Below are positions 36,811 through 46,958 of a stretch of DNA of 64,000 nt, piece after piece. Both the position numbers and the translations under genes were made by a program. The notes below the pieces were generated by a model. That model ran no database searches. It saw nothing but the letters and a program-made list of their open reading frames with translations, and was not told the DNA's origin. The stretch's first letter is position 1; every line of letters starts with the position of its first letter. The stretch comes from Carpediemonas membranifera (lineage: Eukaryota > Fornicata). The stretch lies in NCBI GenBank assembly GCA_019828565.1, contig JAHDYR010000005.1, positions 372,001 through 436,000 of the forward strand, read 5' to 3'.

Positions 36811-37851
36811 TTAGAAAGCAGCGAAGCTCCCACCATCATCAGCGAGCTGGGACACACCCTGGGTAGGCTCAGCTTCGTCCACGTCAGGCACAGCGATTGC
36901 AAAATAAGTCGCGCACACCCTGATCAGCACGATAGAGTACATGAACAACTGTGGCACCAGACGGATGAAGTGCGTTGTGATGAGAGAGACGAAGAACGAG
37001 TGGAAGATGGTGTCGTGGTCAAAGTCGGGGTAGTAGTGCTTGAACCCGGCCCAAATAGCCCCGACGAAGGTCGACCCGTCCGCAAGGGTGCCCCAGAGGG
37101 CGAATATAGCGACGGAAGCGTACATGATAACGTTGAGGGCGACGTGATAGATGGTGCTGCGGTAGAGGAGGCTCTTGTCCTTCTTGCAAATGAGGATGGA
37201 GATTGTGACTTCATAGGCAAGGAGTGTTATTGCTAGGATGAGGTACACAAGCGACGTGAGGAAGAAAACCTCAGCGATGAGCATGACCGCAGCCATGGCA
37301 GCGGCGACACCAACCGACACAGCGAAGCAGACCATGGGGAAAGCATACACCGTGTTCGTAGGGTCCTTGGTGACGGTAAAGGCGCTCCATGTGCCTGATG
37401 CAAGAACTGCAAAGACGTAGATGATGGCGAAATGAACGAAATACTCGCACACGGCCATGGAGGCAAAGTCAGTGAGGCTGGCAACAACAAATATCATGTC
37501 GCTCTTGATGATGTGGAGTTTGACCGCGAAAATGAGGGTATAGAGGGCAGAGAAGATGGCATAGAGGGCAAGGGCGACGACGGCGAGGTTGGCTCCAATG
37601 CGCGCATTAAAAAGAGTGTCGGTGAGCTGCTTCATGTCGAACTTCTTGGTACGAGTAAGCTTCTCGACAATCGTTTTGCTGCCCATGAGAGTTGCGCCGC
37701 CAACAAGCGCAACGAGAAGGCATGCAAGAATTGTAATGGGCGTGCCATACGGAAGAAAGAAGGAGGGCTTCAAGTACCCAACAAGGTTCCCTTCGACCAT
37801 TAGATAATAGCCACTGACAAGTACCACGGAAATGTCACTGACGATTCCCAT
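36811..37851 (-). CDS. Multi-pass (about 7-8 TM) membrane protein
   Basis: 346 codons from ATG 37851. Hydrophobic segments at about residues 5-25, 35-58, 88-112, 118-150, 168-200, 205-225, 235-260 and 300-322 indicate seven or eight membrane passes; the C-terminal tail is acidic and cytosolic (VDEAEPTQGVSQLADDGG). The loop LICKKDKSLLYRSTIYH is basic. I recognise no family signature; a receptor or transporter are both possible. The first segment is weak and may be a signal anchor. Confidence 0.7.
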   Translation of the reverse strand: MGIVSDISVVLVSGYYLMVEGNLVGYLKPSFFLPYGTPITILACLLVALVGGATLMGSKTIVEKLTRTKKFDMKQLTDTLFNARIGANLAVVALALYAIFSALYTLIFAVKLHIIKSDMIFVVASLTDFASMAVCEYFVHFAIIYVFAVLASGTWSAFTVTKDPTNTVYAFPMVCFAVSVGVAAAMAAVMLIAEVFFLTSLVYLILAITLLAYEVTISILICKKDKSLLYRSTIYHVALNVIMYASVAIFALWGTLADGSTFVGAIWAGFKHYYPDFDHDTIFHSFFVSLITTHFIRLVPQLFMYSIVLIRVCATYFAIAVPDVDEAEPTQGVSQLADDGGSFAAF

Positions 37852-38258
37852 TCAGTCGTGTTGTCTGAGTGCATTTTTGTGGATACGATCTCGAAGATCG
37901 AAGAAAAAAAAAAGAGGACTTCGTCAACCGCCTGGAGGTCGTCGAAGTCATCCGGGACTTCAGCACGAGTGGTTGGATGGAGGGCAGGCTGCCTGGCTTG
38001 GGTGTCCTCGGCAGAGCACAGAGTTGACGTCTTTCACGGCTGTCAGCACGTCGAGCGTGCCACAGAGACGGATGGCGGACTTGACCCGTGGTGCTGGCGG
38101 GCATAGTCCACCATCACAGCACGACGATATAGCGGAGCTGGATGACCTTGTACCAGAACCCCCAAACTGTCTTCTGCCCAACGCTGCGGCACGTCTTTCA
38201 AAGCATCGCTGGCTTTTGATTGATTGTGACATCTGTTTCGCCTATTTAACAACACGGC
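37852..38258 (-). other. Gap between the 7TM gene and OCRL-like gene; possible small gene
   Basis: A minus-strand frame from ATG 38230 (MSQSIKSQRCFERRAAALG) runs about 90 codons. A neighbouring frame then reads RAEVPDDFDDLQAVDEVLF just upstream of the 7TM gene start, passing a long homopolymer at about 37903-37912. Whether these form one short gene cannot be decided; no domain recognised. Confidence 0.3.
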
Positions 38259-40331
38259 TCACGACCGCAGGAAGAACTCAACGAACTTGGCCGCTGACCT
38301 CAGCTCGCTCTGTGTGACTGATGCTCTCGATGGCTTGCGGCAAATCACCCGCGCCAACAACGTCGCCGCGCCCTTCACAAAATGGTCATCGGGCTCGAAA
38401 GAGATCATGTAGCGGACAAAAGACATGACGTAAATGAAGACAAGGTAGTGGGCGTGTGGCAGGCCCGCGGGTATGGCCCTCATATCGCTCTCAGTACTGG
38501 CGGCCATGATGGCGGGGAAGAGCTCCTCTGGGACGACAGCGGGACCGATGCAGTCGAGATAGACAAAGAAAGCGTCCGCCACAGACGAGATGTACGCTGT
38601 GTCCAGGTCTCCTGGCTCCCGGCCGACGGTGACGGTGCCCAGCTCAGTCAGGGAGTCCCGGATGAGCACCAGGTCGTCGGGAATCGGGCCCTCGAGTAAA
38701 GACCCCGCGGCCGCCGCCCCGTGCTGATAGAGCGCGTCTGCCAGCACCCACAGCGGCTTGGGCAGGGTCGGCGTGGTGAGTGAGACCCCGAACACCGTCC
38801 TGCGCCACCGTGCGCTGAGTGTGAGGAAGTGGTCCTTGCTCTGGTGGAGGTGCAGGATAACGACAGTCTCGAGCTCCTCGGGGCCTGCGTTCAGGGCCTC
38901 GAGGTCCCGGGGTGATGTCTGGAAGTTCAACTCGATAACGGCCTCGGAGGACGGCATGATGACTCCCGTCGGGGCGGGTGCCGTAATCCAGAATGGAAGG
39001 GTCGACGCCGCACCGGGGGCCGGCTTGAAAGAGTATTGCACGGGCACGACGCCCGTGTTCGTCAGTACGAACGACCGCCGCACGGTGTCCCCGAACGCCA
39101 CCGCACCGTACGACAAGGCGTTCGTGGAGATGCTGGCGTCGGGCATGTACTCGTTCTCCAGCCTGTCGAGATCCCGGGCGATTTCCCGCAGGATTTGCTG
39201 GTACTTGGAGTGGTCGATGTCCTTGGTGCGGGCCGTGAGTGTCAGACTCACAGGCTTGTGGTCGGAGATAGTCAGCTCAGGGTGCCAGCTGTACTTGTGC
39301 GGGGTGACTGAGCCCGCGCTGGCGTCCTTTACCCTGTACAACACCCTGTCGCACCAGGCAGGGATGCGGGGCTTGTCCTGTGCCTCGGCCACGTACTCCT
39401 GGGTGTCCGGGACAAACTTGTACGTCGGGGGGAACGCTATGGGGCACTCGTTGAAGTGGGGGAAGACCTCACCGTTGTCCCGCTGGATCTGGAGCTGGTC
39501 GTGCTTCATGAGCTCCTTGAAGCCCTCGATTGGGTCCTCGGCGTTCTTCGCAGCGGCAATCTGGCCGTGGACGAACTGATAGTCGGTGGTTGTGAGTCTG
39601 TAGTTGAGATCGCCGACCCAGAACACATAGTCGTGGTCATAGACCCCAAACTTCCCATCAATTGATGATTTCTGGCTCAGGACGCCGCTGTGTGAGTGGA
39701 TCTGGTCGGGGACGGGGAAACGCATGCGCTTGATGATGTCGTTGAAGTCCTGGTTGCGGCGCACAACTTGGGCGATGTCTGCGGCGAGATGAGCGCAGAC
39801 GACGCAGACGGTCGAGCACTGAATGCGGAAGGAGAGCGCCACACCGCCCTTGTTACCCAGCATACCTAGAATACCCGTAGCCACGTCCAGGGTGTGTGGG
39901 GCCGAGCAGAGGGGGAACAGGCTTTCGCGGACCCACACCCCGACCATGATGCCCGCCAGCTGGCGGTGGGAGAGGGGTAAGAACTTCGTACCACTGCTGT
40001 TGATGGTGGCTTCCACGGTCTCGAGCCAGGGAAGCGCCTTATCAGTCTGCTGAGTGAGGACGCCTGCGACTGTGAGGTCAACTTCTTGTAGCCCTACAAC
40101 GTAAACATCGGGCTGGTTGTTAGATGGAGATGACGGAAGAAGCCAAGGGGCCATCTCTGCTGCTGTTGGCGGCTTCTTATTGTTGACGTTCCAGGAGCCA
40201 CAGAAAACGCTGAGGTCATTCCATCGCACGTACTCTTCCTGGCGTTTCGACACATTATTTGCAAGCCATAGCTGAATTCTCTCTTGGTGCCATTGATTTG
40301 CGGTGCCTGTTGAGCTTTCACCGCCCTCCAT
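38259..40331 (-). CDS. OCRL/INPP5B-like inositol polyphosphate 5-phosphatase
   Basis: 690 codons from ATG 40331, no intron needed. Residues about 38-375 are the 5-phosphatase domain: GSWNVNNKKP, GLQEVDL, GMLGNKGGVALSF, FWVGDLNYRL, RIPAWCDRVLYR and TISDHKPVSLTL, all with catalytic residues present. Residues about 400-510 form an ASH domain (SYGAVAFGDTVRRSFVLTN), and 515-690 a helical RhoGAP-like domain. This is the OCRL architecture without the N-terminal PH domain. The enzyme removes the 5-phosphate of PI(4,5)P2 on Golgi, endosomal and ciliary membranes; the C-terminal domains bind Rab and Rho-family proteins. The C-terminal part is more diverged. Confidence 0.93.
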   Translation of the reverse strand: MEGGESSTGTANQWHQERIQLWLANNVSKRQEEYVRWNDLSVFCGSWNVNNKKPPTAAEMAPWLLPSSPSNNQPDVYVVGLQEVDLTVAGVLTQQTDKALPWLETVEATINSSGTKFLPLSHRQLAGIMVGVWVRESLFPLCSAPHTLDVATGILGMLGNKGGVALSFRIQCSTVCVVCAHLAADIAQVVRRNQDFNDIIKRMRFPVPDQIHSHSGVLSQKSSIDGKFGVYDHDYVFWVGDLNYRLTTTDYQFVHGQIAAAKNAEDPIEGFKELMKHDQLQIQRDNGEVFPHFNECPIAFPPTYKFVPDTQEYVAEAQDKPRIPAWCDRVLYRVKDASAGSVTPHKYSWHPELTISDHKPVSLTLTARTKDIDHSKYQQILREIARDLDRLENEYMPDASISTNALSYGAVAFGDTVRRSFVLTNTGVVPVQYSFKPAPGAASTLPFWITAPAPTGVIMPSSEAVIELNFQTSPRDLEALNAGPEELETVVILHLHQSKDHFLTLSARWRRTVFGVSLTTPTLPKPLWVLADALYQHGAAAAGSLLEGPIPDDLVLIRDSLTELGTVTVGREPGDLDTAYISSVADAFFVYLDCIGPAVVPEELFPAIMAASTESDMRAIPAGLPHAHYLVFIYVMSFVRYMISFEPDDHFVKGAATLLARVICRKPSRASVTQSELRSAAKFVEFFLRS

Positions 40332-41503
40332 GCTGAAGAGTGTACAGGTTCGTCCCCGCAGGTTACGGCGTGACTTGGGGAGTCGGTCGTCGACCCCAAA
40401 TTGCCCAAGAAAGGAAGTGAGGCGGTATGAGGAGTGCTACAGAGACTCTGCCTGGACTTGATCCAGCCCAGCTTCCCCCACAGGTGTTGGATCTCGTGAA
40501 AGAAGATCAAGTTGGTTTACCGTTTGGAAAAGGTCACCCCAACCGTGGTGTATGACAGAGGCAATGGGCAGATGTGGATGGCATGAGGGAGAGGATGGTT
40601 AGGTGAGGCGGGGTGCTAGCTACATGTACGCTGGCACCAATGAAGATCACTATCGGAAAAGACGGGAAAGGCAGGTAAACTCCACTCAACTTGAGCTATG
40701 GCATGCATTAACACTGAAGTTGGTTCTGGAGTGCGGCCGATACTCATTTGTGCAAATCTGACAAAACAAAAAGTTGACAAATGAGTCCCTGGGGGATGAG
40801 TGCATAGTGGCATCATGCCGGGAGCTGTCACATCCCCCATACACTCGCCAACCACCAGCTGCGGGGGTCGGCCAAGTGCATCTTCTAGGCTCATACGTCC
40901 TAGGCCCATCTGATGTCGCGCGGCAGTCTCATACTGCAGACGCGCTCTGTAGCTAAAACCCGGGTTCCGCGCCGTACAAAGTGGCGCGGATCTCCCGGTG
41001 TGCTGCAAGGGCCTGAGGCCAATGCATAGCCACAGGTCCGAAGACGCCGTGGTGCACAGCTACGTTTTGACATCGTATGATGGTGGCGGACTTATCTTGT
41101 TGCCGCTCCAGGGTCCCGTCGGCACACCTGATTGATGTTGTTTAGTTCGGCACTGAACAGCGACCGATACGGGAAGAATGAATACGAATGTGACCTAGAC
41201 GTACAGATGAAAGCAAATGGGACTAAATTTCACAGAGAGCACCAAATGAGCCACAAAGCATTGATAGATGACGACTATTCCGGAGATGTTCTGCTGAACA
41301 AAATGCAAGAAAAAAGAAGATGTGCAGATTAGGAAGAGATCGGTGTTGGTTTGAAAAGATGAAGGACGGTGATGACGTAACCTGCGTTGTCCCAGATCCG
41401 GCGGCCACAGTCCAGTGCCAGTCCACCACACGCTCATACAGGAATCCGCTTTTATAAACACGTGAACATCGCTTAATAACATCGCGAAACAAGGGAGGTC
41501 AGC
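40332..41503. other. 1.2-kb region without a recognised gene
   Basis: Small frames on both strands show no motif or convincing coding bias. It separates two minus-strand genes and is unusually long for this gene island. It could hold promoter sequence for the OCRL-like gene, an untranslated RNA, or decayed sequence. Confidence 0.45.
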
Positions 41504-42305
41504 TCACCACATCGACGAAAGCTTCTGCATCCTCTCATCAATTGGCCTCACACCGTCTGTCCGTGTGGATGTAGCATGGGTGTCAACCGATCGGGCAGAC
41601 ACTGGCCCGAAGTCAAGAATAGTACTCGCCACAGAGTTCCAGGAGCCCACTCTGCGCAGCGGGGGTATCCGCCGCCGGGCTCCAAAGTCTGACTCCGACT
41701 CGGTGCTGTATGCTGTGAGAGAAGGTTCGTATGCACTCTCTGTAGAGGCTGGCGGCCTTCTCAGCATAAGCTCGGCGAGGGTGATGACGAAAAGGTACGG
41801 TATGTGAACGCACGCACAGGCTAATACAGTCAGTGACACAAACTGGGCTTTGGAGACAAGTTCATCGTCTGCGCCAAACCGTGCCATGGCAATCGAGGCG
41901 TACCCCGCGATGGCTCCGGCGATAAGCTGAGCAATAATGATGGTAATGATGCACCAGTGCGCTATGCGTGTCGGGCGCATCTTCAGACGACGTTGCTGGC
42001 CTGGGGAGCGGGGCAGGAGGAAGATGGCGAGGAGGGGGGCGGCCGATGGGAGACAGATTGCCATAACGATGGCGTTAAAGAGGGGCATAGCGATAAAGGT
42101 GATGAATAGAACGAGAATGATAACGTTGAAATGAGCCGCAGTGGCCTGGATAAGTTGTTATGGGAAAACTACGCACAAGTAGGAAAAGAACGACGGGAAT
42201 GAATCGCCGCTTCGGCGATTCGTAAACAGACTCGTTTGTGTTGGATAGATAACCACTGGTTGGAAGTTGGCGCTGCAAAGCCCTCACTTCCTCGTCGCGG
42301 TTCAT
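41504..42305 (-). CDS. Multi-pass membrane protein, one short (about 31-nt) intron
   Basis: Exon 1 42305-42177 (ATG 42305, MNRDEEVRALQRQLP) and exon 2 42145-41504 give 256 aa. Splicing joins RRFIPVVLFLL to ATAAHFNVIILVLF and creates the first membrane segment. Two to three more follow (VMAICLPSAAPLLAIFLL, WCIITIIIAQLIAGAIAGY, VSLTVLACACVHIPYLFVI). The C-terminal 90 residues are Ser/Arg-rich and probably cytosolic. No family recognised. If the short 5' exon is wrong, an internal ATG at 42088 would still give 194 aa. Confidence 0.55.
42146..42176 (-). other. Candidate 31-nt intron
   Basis: Starts GTGCGTAG and ends CTTATCCAG (minus strand), the same last nine bases as CCA-enzyme intron 1. A 27-nt variant using the internal GTAG leaves the wrong frame. 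Confidence 0.6.
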
Positions 42306-42484
42306 CTTTAACTGACGACCTCCGACCCTCAACTTCCCGAACAAAGATTCAGCCACGCACGAGATCGAGCAGACTGAATCCGGCGCCCCGTCTTCCAGTG
42401 CCAGCATTTAATATGCTCCCATCATGACACGCTTCCATCATGACTGCAACAGGTCGGTCAGGTCATGAATTACTCGAGACTTGC

Positions 42485-43402
42485 TCAGCTGACTGTCTCA
42501 GAACTGCTCCTGCTAAGAGGCAGGAAATTTCTTGCGGGTGATGATCGCGGGCTGTCGGGGTGAGTCGCTGCGGCATCCTCGGTCTCATCCCCAGTCATGT
42601 CGATCGCGGCCTCAATCCTCGCCCGGCACATGGGGCACAGGCCGACACCAGTTGCGGCGATGCCATCATAGCATGAGGGACACACACATACATGGCCGCA
42701 GGGCATCAGGGCCACTGTGCTCGGCTCCTCCATGTCCACAACACACCTCTCGGAGACAAAGAGACCGGCGTCTTTCAACTCGTCGGTGCTACACGCGATG
42801 AGCGCGCCCATTGGGAAGGAGGGCGGCCTTTGGGTGGTAAGTGATGGAGGGGCGTTGGGCGACTGGGCCTGGGCGCTGCTGAAGGGGCGGACGTTGTATA
42901 CCCGCTCAACGTGCTGGGCGAGCTTGCGGAGGCCGATGGCATAGCCGAACAAGATGAATAGTGGAAGCTGTTTCAAGGCTGCCACGAAAGGTTTGGAAGT
43001 TCGTCGCACCCAGGCAACCCAAATGATGAAGTTGAAGGCGAAATAGCCGCAGATGGCGACAATCGCGCAGCCGAACATGGCAAAGACGCCTGCAAGGCAG
43101 ATTCCGAGCAACATGACGGCGACACACGCTGCGGCGACGAGTAGCATCACTCCAAGCACAGCGACGGCCATGAGAGCAAGCTGCCCCAAGTCCTGCTCGG
43201 TGAAAGGCGTTGTGGCGTCCAGATCGCTGCCCATCAACCGACCGTGACACGTCGGTTCGTATTTCGCACCCAGCCAGATCCGGCTCTCTCCGGCTATGCA
43301 GGTCATAGTGCATTCTGATGTCCCACTGGAGTCGGGATCAGCGCTATTCTCGGGTCCTTCCAATTTTGGCCATTTTCGGCAAATCCTTGGAAACCTCCCC
43401 AT
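42485..43402 (-). CDS. Membrane protein with C-terminal RING-like domain
   Basis: First ATG of the frame is 43402 (305 codons); ATGs at 43306 and 43234 are alternatives. Two to three membrane segments (QLALMAVAVLGVMLLVAAACVAV, LAGVFAMFGCAIVAICGYF, and a weaker one) precede a C-terminal C3HC4-type finger: ERCVVDMEEPSTVALMPCGH, VCVCPSCYDG and LCPMCRARI. This is the membrane-anchored E3 ubiquitin ligase layout (MUL1-like). The second Cys of the first pair is replaced by Asp (C-V-V-D). The tail is Ser/Pro-rich. Confidence 0.75.
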   Translation of the reverse strand: MGRFPRICRKWPKLEGPENSADPDSSGTSECTMTCIAGESRIWLGAKYEPTCHGRLMGSDLDATTPFTEQDLGQLALMAVAVLGVMLLVAAACVAVMLLGICLAGVFAMFGCAIVAICGYFAFNFIIWVAWVRRTSKPFVAALKQLPLFILFGYAIGLRKLAQHVERVYNVRPFSSAQAQSPNAPPSLTTQRPPSFPMGALIACSTDELKDAGLFVSERCVVDMEEPSTVALMPCGHVCVCPSCYDGIAATGVGLCPMCRARIEAAIDMTGDETEDAAATHPDSPRSSPARNFLPLSRSSSETVS

Positions 43403-44069
<667 letters not shown>

Positions 44070-44122
44070 AATAATTGAGTCGGAATCTTGGCATAACACT
44101 GAAGAGAGAATATCAGCAGGTA

Positions 44123-44149
44123 TTGCTAAATTCAGGGAAAATCGACCAC
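44123..44149 (+). repeat. Left terminal inverted repeat of mariner-type element
   Basis: About 27 bp starting TTGCTAAATTCAGGG after TA; pairs with 45636-45662 at roughly 19 to 20 positions. Confidence 0.7.
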
Positions 44150-44261
44150 TGTTCAGATTTTTATGAGCTGAATTAAGTAAAAACAGATGAATTTTTAGCT
44201 AAAATCAACCGTTTTAAGCGCTTAATTCGGTTGATTTTCGCTCAAAAGTCAGCTTTGCGCA

Positions 44262-45236
44262 ATGTATTCTGAAGACCTAAGGTGGCGCTGTGTGTTTCTA
44301 GCCACCATATATGGATGGTCCTTTCGAGAAATAGCCTTAGTTATGCACATTCAGAGCCATACAACTATCAGCCAATGGGTTTCACGAGCTGAAAAGACAG
44401 GAAGTGTTCGTCATACTGACAGAGACAAGCGAAAGCCTCAAGTACCGATGGAAGTCATTGTTTACCTTACAGAGCTGATTAGATCAGATCCCTGTTTCTA
44501 TTTGGACGAGCTTCGAGATAAGATCGTTCACAAGTTCAACCGAAAGATCTCCACCGCCACAGTGTGGCGCATACTACGCTTCAGCTTGAACATGACACGG
44601 AAGAGCCTCGAAAGACGAGCCACACAAGCAACAAGCATGCAGTTTGCCCGGTTTAGTGCCGAGCTCAACGCCGTTTACCACTGTCAGGATCAGCTTATAT
44701 TTGCTGACGAGACGGCAAAAGACCTTCGTGCTGGGATTAGGCTTCGCGGCTGGGCCACTGTTGGCCAGAGATGCAAAGTCACTCTGCCTTTCTCCCGCGG
44801 CCAGAGGTATAGTGTGTGCGCATGGCTGGGTCATGACGGCATACTAGGGCATACAATAACGCCAGGGACATTCGACAGGCAGCTATTCTACGACTCCTTT
44901 ATCGCCAATGTGTATTACAAAATGAATCCATGGCCTGGGCCACGGTCGATCTTAATGCTCGACAACGCCTCAATTCACCACTTTCCTCAGTTGCAGCAAT
45001 GTATCGACAACATTGGCGCCAAGATGATCTTTCTGCCCCCATACAGTCCGCACCTTAATCCCATAGAGGTCATGTTCTCCATCATCAAGTCTCGCATACA
45101 GAGAGATCAAGCTGCTTTTGCTCAAGCTCCAGCATCCACACTGAGCAGGCTCTTCGCTGAAGTGACCAACAGTCAATCACACCTCTTCAGCTCCCATGGC
45201 TACCACGACGGGCAGCTGGACATACACTTCAGATAA
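44262..45236 (+). CDS. IS630/Tc1-mariner transposase (DD34E)
   Basis: 324 codons from ATG 44262, intact. The N-terminal part has two helix-turn-helix segments (WSFREIALVMHIQSHTTIS; KISTATVWRIL). The catalytic core shows IFADETAKD (Asp), SILMLDNASIHH (Asp) and LPPYSPHLNPIEVMFS (Glu), with 34 residues between the last two. It catalyses cut-and-paste transposition into TA. Lack of decay suggests recent or present activity. Confidence 0.92.
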   Translation: MYSEDLRWRCVFLATIYGWSFREIALVMHIQSHTTISQWVSRAEKTGSVRHTDRDKRKPQVPMEVIVYLTELIRSDPCFYLDELRDKIVHKFNRKISTATVWRILRFSLNMTRKSLERRATQATSMQFARFSAELNAVYHCQDQLIFADETAKDLRAGIRLRGWATVGQRCKVTLPFSRGQRYSVCAWLGHDGILGHTITPGTFDRQLFYDSFIANVYYKMNPWPGPRSILMLDNASIHHFPQLQQCIDNIGAKMIFLPPYSPHLNPIEVMFSIIKSRIQRDQAAFAQAPASTLSRLFAEVTNSQSHLFSSHGYHDGQLDIHFR

Positions 45237-45241
45237 ACGCT

Positions 45242-45559
45242 TTATTCAGTCTTCCTGGTGCTCTCAGCAGTCCACACATATGCCTCAGGCTTGCTGCATC
45301 TGGTGAACTTGCTCCAGGCAGCCATAGTAATGTCTTCTAAGAAGACCTTATCATTGGGAAGCTTGTAACGTACCTGAATTCTCTGCTTTGCAACGCTCTC
45401 TGCAATGTTATACCCCTTTTCGCTGACCAAGTTGCGAATATCACGCACGAAGGCTTCCATAGCTGTCCACTCTTGCTTCATCTGCACTATAAACGTGCAA
45501 AGTACCTTGTTACGAGACTTCTTCACCTTAATAGTAACATCCGTTCCCTCATCGTCCAT
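45242..45559 (-). CDS. Accessory ORF of the mariner-type element, unknown function
   Basis: 105 codons from ATG 45559, intact and wholly inside the element. The sequence is Lys-rich (MDDEGTDVTIKVKKSRNKV) with an alternating strand/helix pattern (QMKQEWTAMEAFVRDIRNL; IQVRYKLPNDKVFLED) and ends AESTRKTE. No family recognised. Its placement and integrity suggest it belongs to the transposon, perhaps as a DNA-binding helper or regulator. Confidence 0.65.
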   Translation of the reverse strand: MDDEGTDVTIKVKKSRNKVLCTFIVQMKQEWTAMEAFVRDIRNLVSEKGYNIAESVAKQRIQVRYKLPNDKVFLEDITMAAWSKFTRCSKPEAYVWTAESTRKTE

Positions 45560-45635
45560 CGCTCAATTCACCTGTTTTCAGCACTCAAAACACAGTGTTT
45601 GATTGCTTAATTCAGGACTCAAAATAAACAAGCTC

Positions 45636-45662
45636 GTGGTTGATTTAAGGTGAAAAAAGCAA
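45636..45662 (-). repeat. Right terminal inverted repeat of mariner-type element
   Basis: Reverse complement begins TTGCTTTTTTCACC; followed by TA at 45663. Confidence 0.7.
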
Positions 45663-45732
45663 TAAACCCTGGAAGAGTAAAGTTCGCTCAAGCCCCGACT
45701 GCCACGGAATTTATGATATGATAGCGTTCTCC

Positions 45733-46653
45733 TCATTCAATGGGCACAGCAACGAGCGCCACCTGTCCCGCGAACAGCTCCCCGAGCACCGTCTTCCGCT
45801 CGTCCAGCGCCTGGCGAGGGAACACAGTGTACAGCATGTGCGCTGTGGAGTCCACTTCAACGCTGTCGAGGAAGTTGTACAGCATCCCAACGTCCTCTTC
45901 GGACCTAAACCTGCGGGCAAGGGCCTTGTTGTTGGGCAGCTTGATTCGGACGTTGATGCCGTCGACTGGCTCCTCGGTCAGATCTTCTGCCCTCGCCTTC
46001 ATGTCCTGCATCGCCTTGTCCTGTAGAGATGCCTGTATTGCCTCGAGAAGCTCCTCCTCTTCCTTCTGTCTCGCAGCCTCGTACTCGGCCTGTCGTGCCT
46101 CGTCTTCTCGCCGCCGATCGGCCTCCAGACTATGCTGATACGCCGTCTGCTGCTCCGCTCGGAGCGTGTCGTGCTCCTCCAGCGTGGGACTCTGGTAGGG
46201 GCTCGTGCTCGCGGCATCCCTGCTCGCCGTGATGTCTCCAAGCCGGCTCGTAGTGTCAAGAAGAACGTCCACAAGGCTGGGGGCATCCGGGAGACGGCCA
46301 CACTTCGTGTACATGATGATCGGCTCGCGTAGTGACTTGGAGAGAGGAGAAATGATCGTGATGGCGGGGAAATCAGTAATTGCAAGCTCGTCGAGAAGAT
46401 GCACGGCCTCCTCGGAGGCACCGTCAACGGCCCAGGTGATATATGAGGAGTTGAGGACCTCACTGACTATATCACTGCAGAAAACCTGCTGGAAGAAGCG
46501 GACAGAGTCCTTTCTTTCGCGGGAATGAACGAAAACAACCAAGCACCGACGGGAATCCTTCGCTTCCTGGAATGCAGCATCAAGTGGGGCAGTTCTAAGC
46601 ATTGGTGGCGTTACTTTCAAACGTCGTGCGTATCTAGTCCAATCGAGAGGCAT
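45733..46653 (-). CDS. UAS-UBX domain protein (FAF2/UBXD8-like)
   Basis: 306 codons from ATG 46653. Residues about 22-145 are a thioredoxin-like UAS domain (FQEAKDSRRCLVVFVHSRE; FPAITIISPLSKSLR). A charged coiled coil follows (about 165-222, RRREDEARQAEYEAARQKE). The C-terminal UBX domain (about 228-306) reads NVRIKLPNNKALARRFRSE, VFPRQALDERKTVLGEL and ends VALVAVPIE, with the F-P-R loop that contacts p97/Cdc48. FAF2-like proteins bring p97 to ER-associated degradation or lipid droplets. The N-terminal UBA and membrane hairpin of animal FAF2 are absent. Confidence 0.88.
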   Translation of the reverse strand: MPLDWTRYARRLKVTPPMLRTAPLDAAFQEAKDSRRCLVVFVHSRERKDSVRFFQQVFCSDIVSEVLNSSYITWAVDGASEEAVHLLDELAITDFPAITIISPLSKSLREPIIMYTKCGRLPDAPSLVDVLLDTTSRLGDITASRDAASTSPYQSPTLEEHDTLRAEQQTAYQHSLEADRRREDEARQAEYEAARQKEEEELLEAIQASLQDKAMQDMKARAEDLTEEPVDGINVRIKLPNNKALARRFRSEEDVGMLYNFLDSVEVDSTAHMLYTVFPRQALDERKTVLGELFAGQVALVAVPIE

Positions 46654-46958
46654 TTGGTGTGTTGCTTGTCAGATGATGCATCGCAGAAATCAATCCCCGC
46701 ACCTTGGATGAATGGTGGCTTTGTGACTAGGCAGAGCAGGCATTGCGGTACAGTCCTTGGCTTTCGTTCTTCTTCAGACTCTGCCTGCCGCCCTGCCGCA
46801 CCGGCATCTCACATTACGCCAGTCTCGATAACCTCCATAACGCCGGCATCAGAGTGCTTACGAGGGTAGTCCTACTGTAAGCGGCATGACGTCTCGGATA
46901 TACGGTCAATCTCCACGATTTTGACCCGCTCATTTCACAAATTTCTAACGCCGACCAA

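Larger units (their letters stand above)
44121..45664. mobile_element. Tc1/mariner-type element with two convergent genes
   Basis: Imperfect inverted repeats of about 27 bp (44123-44149 and 45636-45662) are each bordered by TA (44121-44122, 45663-45664), the target duplication of this superfamily. Inside lie a DD34E transposase on the plus strand and a 105-codon ORF on the minus strand, only 5 bp apart tail to tail. Subterminal copies of GCTTAATTC/GAATTAAG near both ends may bind transposase. It sits between the ubiquitin-eS31 and UBX genes without damaging either. Confidence 0.85.

Noticed and set aside
40616-41482. Several 60-130-codon frames in the 1.2-kb gap
   Set aside because: No ATG with sensible context, no motif and no consistent coding bias on either strand.
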